Shown here: positions 58,601-64,000 of the stretch, one piece after another
How positions within the stretch are numbered: position 1 is the first letter of the stretch
Layout: every line of letters begins with the position of its first letter
Assembly (NCBI GenBank): GCA_009602735.1
Contig: WELA01011855.1
Coordinates: 341,272-405,271, forward strand
From: Mesotaenium endlicherianum
Taxonomy: Eukaryota; Streptophyta; Zygnematophyceae; Zygnematales; Mesotaeniaceae
Direction: 5' to 3'
Length of the DNA: 64,000 nt
The notes under the pieces: generated by a model
What the model saw: the letters and a program-made list of their open reading frames with translations, nothing else
The model's database searches: none
Told to the model about the DNA's origin: nothing
Made by a program: the position numbers and the translations under genes

Positions 58601-59161
58601 GAGACGTGGAGCGCTCTTATCGGGCAGCGTGCTCAGCTCTTTCAGCGCCTGATGCCCATGGCCATGGATAACTTCGGCATCGCACAGCATCGCGATACGC
58701 TAAGGTATGCCATGACTCGTGGAGGAGCCTATCGTCCTCGGGTGTTGCAGTTTTCCGCAGGTGACTTTGTGTACCTGCGACGCCAGACAAAGAACACCCT
58801 CGACACCAGCAGCTCGCCAGTCATCCTGCGCGTCAAGCGTGTCTTACCCACAGGTGTGCTGGAGCTGGAAGGCGCAGATGGCCGTCTTCACAAGGACCAC
58901 ACAAAGAACTGTGGACCATGCCATCTTCCTAACCTTGACTCGCAGGTCCGTCCCCGCAACGCGCGGCCGCCCAAGGACTGGGCGTGCCAGATCTGCCACA
59001 GCCCTGGCCAGGAGGCCAAGATGCTGCTCTGCGATAGCTGCAATCTCGGCTTCCACATCAGTTGCCTTGACCCTCCGCTGGCCCGCGTGCCCGCAGGAGA
59101 CTGGTTTTGCAGTGGCTGCTCTGAGTTGGCCTTAGGCAGCGATCACAGCCCATCAGCTTGA
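55660..59161 (+). pseudogene. Element F pol: spacer, reverse transcriptase, RNase H, integrase, PHD finger
   Basis: A Gln/Ala/Pro-rich spacer (55660-56060) leads into reverse transcriptase (active site R-C-Y-I-D-D-V-L-V-Y near 56680-56715), then RNase H (H-T-D-W-S-Q-A-G-L-G near 57130). The integrase zinc head (H-E-A-L-G-H-F-G-V-K...C-S-L-C) is near 57890-58010, followed by the core and the PHD finger at 58979-59119. The order equals element E. A handful of interruptions mark it as a fossil. Confidence 0.88.
58979..59119 (+). pseudogene. PHD finger at the integrase C-terminus, element F
   Basis: W-A-C-Q-I-C, L-L-C-D-S-C-N, F-H-I-S-C-L and D-W-F-C-S-G-C reproduce the Cys4-His-Cys3 pattern of element E, so the finger is a fixed part of the family. 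Confidence 0.9.
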
Positions 59162-59181
59162 CGCTGAGAGCTGGGGGGGGG

Positions 59182-59318
59182 ATTAAAACATTTGACGCTT
59201 GACTCCCTTTTTTGGCTATAAAGCCATTTGTATTATAGACTTCATTGCAGTAAAGCTTGCTTGTCTATTATGTGTTGCTTATGTTGACAATGCGCACCCG
59301 ATCTCTTAACGCACGACA
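59182..59318 (+). repeat. Upstream copy of the promoter-bearing LTR tail, element F
   Basis: Starts attaaaacatttgac after the G-run (59172-59181) and ends cgcacgaca. It is repeated as the end of the LTR (about 60333-60469). TATA-like ggctataaagcc at 59214-59225. Confidence 0.85.
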
Positions 59319-59320
59319 GC

Positions 59321-60469
59321 TGTCATGATTTATTGAGTCGAGGTTGTCGCCCAAAATCGAGCTCCACATGTGTGAACCATCAACCTAGGAAGGCCAACGT
59401 TGCATAGACTTTACGCATCCATACGTTGACCTTTTCTCAATTTCCAAGTCACCAAAGTGTAGCGCAACGAGTCACCTTCCAAATGGCACCGGGTTCGCGT
59501 CACTTGGTCAAGTATCGAGCGAGATATGAGCGATCTAGTCCGCGTCACCTACCGGCCCCTAGCGGATCCTCACCAAAGGGCAATTTGTGTTTCAATGTGC
59601 CCAAGGGACACATTCTTGCCTATTCGTGACCCCCTAAAACCCCTAGCTTGTGCGCACAAATCCGCGAGCCCCCTAGAGCACACATACCTTGCATTTCCAT
59701 AGTATAAGTGCATCATTGAGGCTATAACTAGGTGATTGCATCAACTACGCCTAGAGGAAGCTTCCTCAAGTTTCAGATCTTCGTTTGAGGTGCTATCTAG
59801 GTAGAATCACCCGAGGTAAGCTCCACCAATGAGAGACACATAGCATATTCTACATGCCTTGCTTTGATTGGATTGAGTTATGCTTAGCCTATAGGAGTGC
59901 TAGTACATGCCTTGTACACGTTAGTGGACATAGGAGAGCCTCCTAGAGGGACTAGATGCATTGGACTCGCCGCATACCCCGGCGGATTTCCAGGAGTATA
60001 AGTACCAGAGATGTCCCTAGAGAGACATCTTCTTAGAAGTCCAATATGCGAGATGTAAGTAACAGAGATTATCAGTAAAGCTTACACTTTTACCCTCTTG
60101 TGTGTTTTTAGGACCACTTAGTTACTCTCTTGTGAAGAGCAAGCCCTCCTGGCTTCCAGTCACTTGAAGAACTTCACAAGTGGTGAGCAAAGTCATAGCT
60201 TAAACCCTTGCATGGGACTACTCTTGAAGATCATGATGTGCTTCCAGTGATCTTTTGGGCCATACTTCATTAGTTGTTTTCTTACCAGTGTTACTAATTT
60301 GAGGTGCCCACTCTGGAGAGTACACACTCCTTAATTAAAACATTTGACGCTTGACTCCCTTTTTGGCTATAAAGCCATTTGTATTATAGACTTCATTGCA
60401 GGAAAGCCTGCTTGTCTATTGTATGTTGCTTATGCCAACAATGCGCACCCGATCTCTTCACGCACGACA
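59321..60469 (+). repeat. 3' LTR of element F (about 1.15 kb)
   Basis: TGTCATGATTTATTGAG to CGCACGACA. The first ~990 bp are nearly identical to 29794-30776. A second TATA-like ggctataaagcc lies at 60365-60376. The base composition is AT-rich, in strong contrast to the GC-rich coding part. Confidence 0.8.
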
Positions 60470-60698
60470 CCAAGGCCAAAGGGGCGTTGGAAACGATTTT
60501 ACCTTCGGGAGGTTGGGACACCTCCCTAACTGTCATTTCAGTTGACATGGGAAGGTGACAGGAGGTCCTGTCTCCACTTAAGTTGGAGGGGAAATGTGGC
60601 CAAACGTGGCCTAAAGTGACAGTTTGTGACAGAAAGTGACAGTAGGTAACAAGGAGTAACAGTTGGGACAGGCAGCCCATTGACGATTGAAACAGGCA
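60470..60698 (+). mobile_element. Displaced tail of a B-family element
   Basis: Starts ccaaggccaaaggggcg, matching the end of the chromodomain sequence in element C, then the non-coding stretch with a purine tract (acttaagttggagggg near 60570-60590). It stops at the TTAA at 60699. It adjoins the LTR of element F with a short duplication of ccaa, so it looks like the far side of the element B insertion site. Confidence 0.75.
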
Positions 60699-61295
60699 TT
60701 AACACTAGCTTTGCGGTGGGTCCTTTTTTGGTTCTGGAACCAGAATTTGTCCCATAACTAGGTCATTTTCTACGGGCCCTAACCTTAATTTATTTTTATC
60801 CAAAATAGGCTCCCTAGAAGCACTAACACGTGAACCCTACCGGCAAATTAGAGACAGGGCAAACGGACAAGTATCGACGGAGATACTTCAAATTGCCGGC
60901 CAAGAACAGTGCTAAGTTTGGTTCGACATTCACCTTCACTTTCGATCATTTTCACTCTCTGTTGATTGTCGATTGCAGACTCAAACAGCCATGGCTGCCA
61001 TGGCTTCTTCTTCTACAGGCTTTGTAGTAGAGGTAGGCACTAAGATACTCACTCCTAGCAAGATTTGGGGTGAGAGTTGGGCTGCGCAAGAGTTCGGAGA
61101 GCACTATGAAGAGTTCTTTTTGGTAGGAATTCTTGAAGAAGAGGTGCATAAAACAAAGGAAACCAAGTATAAAATCTACTTTGGGTACGATGGGGAGTAC
61201 AAAACGTTGGGTCGCAAGCAGATACTACAATATGTGCCCATCGTACCCGAGTTTAGGTGGTTTTGCCCTTATGAGGGAGTAGTGAGGGTGGAGTC
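60699..61295 (+). mobile_element. piggyBac-like DNA transposon, 5' third
   Basis: TTAA followed by CACTAGCTTTGCGG mirrors the end at 37721. 60703-60990 is the terminal and 5' untranslated region. The element breaks off near 61296, where minus-strand sequence of the methyltransferase family begins. It complements the part at 37721-40420. Confidence 0.7.
60991..61295 (+). pseudogene. N-terminal part of the piggyBac protein, cut at the junction
   Basis: The first ATG is at 60991 (M-A-A-M-A-S-S-S-T-G). About 100 residues follow, with F-L-V-G-I-L-E-E-E and Y-K-I-Y-F-G-Y-D-G-E-Y-K-T-L. The pattern of short beta strands around Y-x-V/I-x-F-x-x-D-G resembles a Tudor-like or Agenet-like small barrel, but this is a guess from pattern only. 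The frame is open up to the junction and lacks the catalytic part. Assignment to the transposon rests on the TTAA end and on the matching break in the other half. Confidence 0.55.
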
Positions 61296-61319
61296 AGCCA
61301 GTCGGGTTGATAGAAGACA

Positions 61320-62425
61320 CGCTCCACCCAGTTATCCACTGCGGCGCCGATAGGAAAGAGCACGTCCTGGCCAAGGAGCACGTCAAAGGTCTCAGAGCGA
61401 GTGACCAACGCATGCCGGTGGATGGTCGTCTCATCCGGAGTGCCGGGCCAAAAGGTGAAGCGGAGGGCCAGCCGCGTGCGCCCGGTGACGGTCTCGGACG
61501 TGCCGGCAGCGGTGTTGATCCGCGTAGGCGAATCCTCTAGGTTGGTTGACGAGAGGCCCAGCTGGCGGAAGTAGCGCAGGTTGATGAGGACTGGCTGAGC
61601 GCCAGTGTCAAACATGATGCGCTGCGGGGCCTGCGTGTTGACCAGCACGATGCCCTGCAAATTATCCAAAAACGCAGCGTTAGGCGTGCTGATCATCCTG
61701 CGCTCATGCGCAGGTCGCGCGGGTGCGGAGAGCACCGCGGCTGCCGCGTCTGACGTTGGCCTGCCGTCAGAGGCACGCTGGCTGGCCCTGTGCGACTGGA
61801 GCAGTAGCTGGGTCGCCTGCTGTGTGGCTTCCATCGACACGCCAAGCTCCGCGAAGGAGACTGCGGGCATGCGGTGAAGCGCCAGCGAGATGACCTCGGC
61901 GCTGAGCTGCACCGTGGTCATCGGCGAGGCCATCGCGTGAGGCGCGAAGGCAGCTGGCGCTGCTAGCGTGTCCAGCACGCGGAACGAGCGGGGCAGACGC
62001 GGCGCCTCCTCCGTGCGACGACCCTGATCCGGCCCGGCGCGCTTCTGTGCCACCGCTGGGCATCCGGCTGCCACCAAAGCGGGCTTGCGTCGTGCGCTGC
62101 CGTCTGCTGTGCGGCCTTCAAGTGGCACTGTGCGTGCGCAACAGGCCAGAATGGGGTTGCACGCGGCGGCAACAGCAGGCGCAGCCGCTGGTACAGCGGG
62201 CAGATGAGCGGCTGGCACACGTGGCGCTGGTGTACCGGGCGCTGGCGTTCCCAGCGCGAACGCACCTGGCGCTGGCGTTCTTGGCGCTGGTGCTCCCAAC
62301 GCGGACGCACCTGGCGCGCCTGGCGCTAGTGCGCCTGGCGCTGGCGTATTCTGCGCTGACGCGCCTGGCGCTGGCTCGGCAACCGGAAGGACGCCAGGTG
62401 GCGCTGGCCCACCTGGTACTGGCAA
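61320..62425 (-). pseudogene. Protease region of element G
   Basis: A long open stretch of about 370 codons in the minus sense. A Pro/Ala/Gly repeat region (A-P-G-A-x-A-P-G-T-P type, near 62200-62425) is followed by a segment conserved with element F (T-V-Q-L-S-A-E-V-I-S-L-A-L-H-R-M-P). The aspartic protease with D-T-G-A comes next. It would process the polyprotein. The coding sequence stops being collinear with element F at the piggyBac junction. Confidence 0.8.
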
Positions 62426-62714
62426 CGTGAGATGTGGCGCCTCGGCGAACGCTGGTGCCTCTTATGGAGCGGCTGCAAATGCCAGCGCTGCTTCGGACGC
62501 AGGTGCTTCGGCCGCTGGCGCGAACGCCAGAGCTGGCGCAGGCTTGCCTGTTGGCAGCCTGACAAGTGGCGCTTCGAGGGCGCCCCTGGGCTTGCAACGT
62601 CGCGTCGCCCAACCGGTGTCTGTGTCGGTATCAGCTGCCCCAAGCAAGGTATGTGGCGCCCTCCAGGTAGCGCGCGTGCTTGCCGGGACCCTCGCCACGC
62701 TTATGGCGAAGGCC

Positions 62715-63345
62715 CAAGGGTTTTGTGCGCAGCCAGGGTTTAAGCCCTGGCTTTGCGCAACCGTGTGCGCGCCGTTGCAGTTCCGAACGGAGACACGGCC
62801 GCGCAGCGCGATCAGGGAGGTCGCCCCCTGGCTCGGGATGGTAGTCGCGGCCGCCAGATCTGCGTTGGCTGGGTCGGACTGCGTGCGCGTGCCAAATGGC
62901 AGCACGTGTGCGCAGGTGCTGTAAGCCGCGGCTGACGTGGCTGCCGTGAGGTGGTCGCGTAGCGGGCTGCTGAGCGAGCGTCGCAGTGCTGTGCACGGCG
63001 TGTGCGAGCGTGTGCAAAGATGCGCAGACGCGCAGCTGCCGTCAGGCAAAGTCTCGCCAACCGCGCACGCGTCAGGTGCGACGGCTGCTGGCGCGGCTGC
63101 CGGGACTGGCGCAGGGGCGGTTGCTGGGAGGCTGCCATGTGGCACCTCCCAATCGCTCCTGGGATTGCGGGGGCGCGTGGCCGGTCTGGCTTCAGCGTCT
63201 GCGTCAGCTGCCTTGGACGCCGCTCGAGACGCCCTCCCAATGGCGCGGGCGTACGCCGAGGCCCCCGTAGCGCAAATTGCGTCGGCGCGGGGGTTTTGAG
63301 CGCAGCCAGGGTTTAAGCCCTGGCTTTGCGCAGCCGTGAGCGTGC
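62715..63345. repeat. Repeated gag-tail module with a CCAGGG/CCCTGG hairpin
   Basis: A stretch gcagccagggtttaagccctgg followed by ctttgcgca occurs at about 62729-62759 and 63302-63332, about 573 bp apart, inside larger diverged repeats. Each can fold on itself (CCAGGG, 5-6 bp loop, CCCTGG, with GCGC-like flanks). Related hairpin words occur in the gag at 29794-34340, near 33121 and 33510. Confidence 0.65.
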
Positions 63346-64000
63346 CGTCGGCGCTCCGCACGGCAATCTGGCCGCATAGCGCAATCAGGGATGCCCCCTC
63401 CTGACTGGGAATGGCGATAGCAGCCGCCGAATCTGCGCTGGTCGTGCCGGATTGCGTGCACGCGCCACGTGGAAGGACGTGTGCGCCACTGGCGTGCGCA
63501 GCTGCTGCTGTGGCTGCCGAGCTGCGATCTTGTAGCTGGCTGCCCGGCAAGCCTCGCGCCGCCGTGCGAGGTGTGAGCGGACGCGTGAGCGCGCGAGTGT
63601 GCGCGTGGCTGCCGGCAAGAGCGGCCTGGCCTGCCGAACACGTTACAAGGGTCGGCGCCTGCTGGACCCTGCTGCTTGCAGCAGCCAGCAGGGTGGGACC
63701 AACCTGGCGTTGCCGGCTGGTGCGCAGATCTGCGCACGGAATGGCGACGCGTACAGCAAGGGCCGCGGCAGCCGTGTGTGCTGCAGACGTGTCACTCAGC
63801 TGGCGAGAACGCCCTGTTGCGACAGCTGTCGATACGCAGACTGCTGGCAGCACTGCTGGCGTCAGCAGGACGGCACAGACCAGAGGGGCTGCCGAAGCCT
63901 GCGGCTGTGTTGGCGTGTGTGCCGGACCGTCTAGGGGCGCGTCGGGAGCTGCAGTGTCTGTGACGCCGGGTAGCGGGACCGCGTGCGCCTGCAGCCTGCC

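Larger units (their letters stand above)
51673..60469 (+). mobile_element. Element F: second Ty3/gypsy element with DNA methyltransferase and PHD finger
   Basis: Same architecture as element E: gag tail and protease, linker, methyltransferase, spacer, reverse transcriptase, RNase H, integrase, PHD finger, G-run, promoter-bearing segment, 3' LTR. Its N-terminal half is one long open frame (51811-55638). The pol half has a handful of interruptions, so it is not whole. Its 3' LTR is nearly identical to the LTR at 29794, and the flanking ccaa at 60470-60473 repeats ccaa at 29790-29793. The two LTRs are therefore probably the two ends of one fairly recent insertion into element B. Confidence 0.9.
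61296..64000 (-). mobile_element. Element G: gag tail and protease of the methyltransferase family
   Basis: In the minus sense it reads from a long Ala/Pro/Arg-rich gag tail (from the window edge to about 62430) into the protease (F-D-T-G-A-Q-P near 61605-61625, L-L-G-Q-D-V-L-F near 61360-61385). It resembles the beginning of the element F frame. It ends near 61296 at the piggyBac junction. The upstream part of gag and any LTR lie outside the window. Broken or partial. Confidence 0.82.

Overview
The window reads as a piece of a large, repeat-rich green-plant nuclear genome. One host gene is certain: a five-exon mitochondrial dicarboxylate carrier (10189-14932, +) whose sequence follows plant DIC/UCP-type carriers. 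Nearly everything else that codes belongs to transposable elements. A Ty3/gypsy element carrying a DNA cytosine methyltransferase points to a streptophyte alga (charophyte) or a close relative, because captured methyltransferases in retrotransposons have been reported from charophytes and dinoflagellates. The species itself is a guess.

Layout. 1-5356: the 3' part of a chromovirus (element A) ending in a 501-bp LTR. 5357-10188: intergenic, nothing recognised. 10189-14932: the carrier gene. 14933-17146: intergenic, AT-rich. 17148-29793: element B, a chromovirus with an initiator-Met tRNA primer site, interrupted by (i) a 5.9-kb block that itself holds a compact element of the same family with perfect 5-bp target duplications (element C, 20160-24394, minus) and (ii) a solo LTR of a third family (X, 27382-28317).

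From 29794 to 60469 lies a 30.7-kb nest inside the chromodomain sequence of element B. It opens with an LTR plus gag of the methyltransferase-bearing family (29794-34340) and closes with a nearly identical LTR of that family (59321-60469). Between them are an X-family 3' LTR, the 3' end of a minus-strand relative of B (35457-37720), about two thirds of a piggyBac DNA transposon (37721-40420), a first methyltransferase element (E, 40421-48244), a further chromovirus fragment (I, 48245-51672) and a second methyltransferase element (F, 51673-60469). After 60469 come the displaced tail of B, the other third of the piggyBac (60699-61295) and a minus-strand gag-protease piece of the methyltransferase family (G, 61296-64000).

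The main discovery is the methyltransferase family. Between protease and reverse transcriptase it carries a DNMT3-like C5 methyltransferase domain, and behind the integrase it has a PHD finger where B, A and I have a chromodomain. One retroelement would thus encode both a DNA-methylation writer and a histone-tail reader. Other points of note are an accessory ORF of unknown function downstream of pol in the B/C family, tRNA-like modules inside the X LTRs, a duplicated promoter-bearing segment around the 3' LTR of the methyltransferase elements, and split piggyBac halves that mark either a 21-kb inversion or a scaffolding error. All LTR elements here are treated as fossils; none looks whole.
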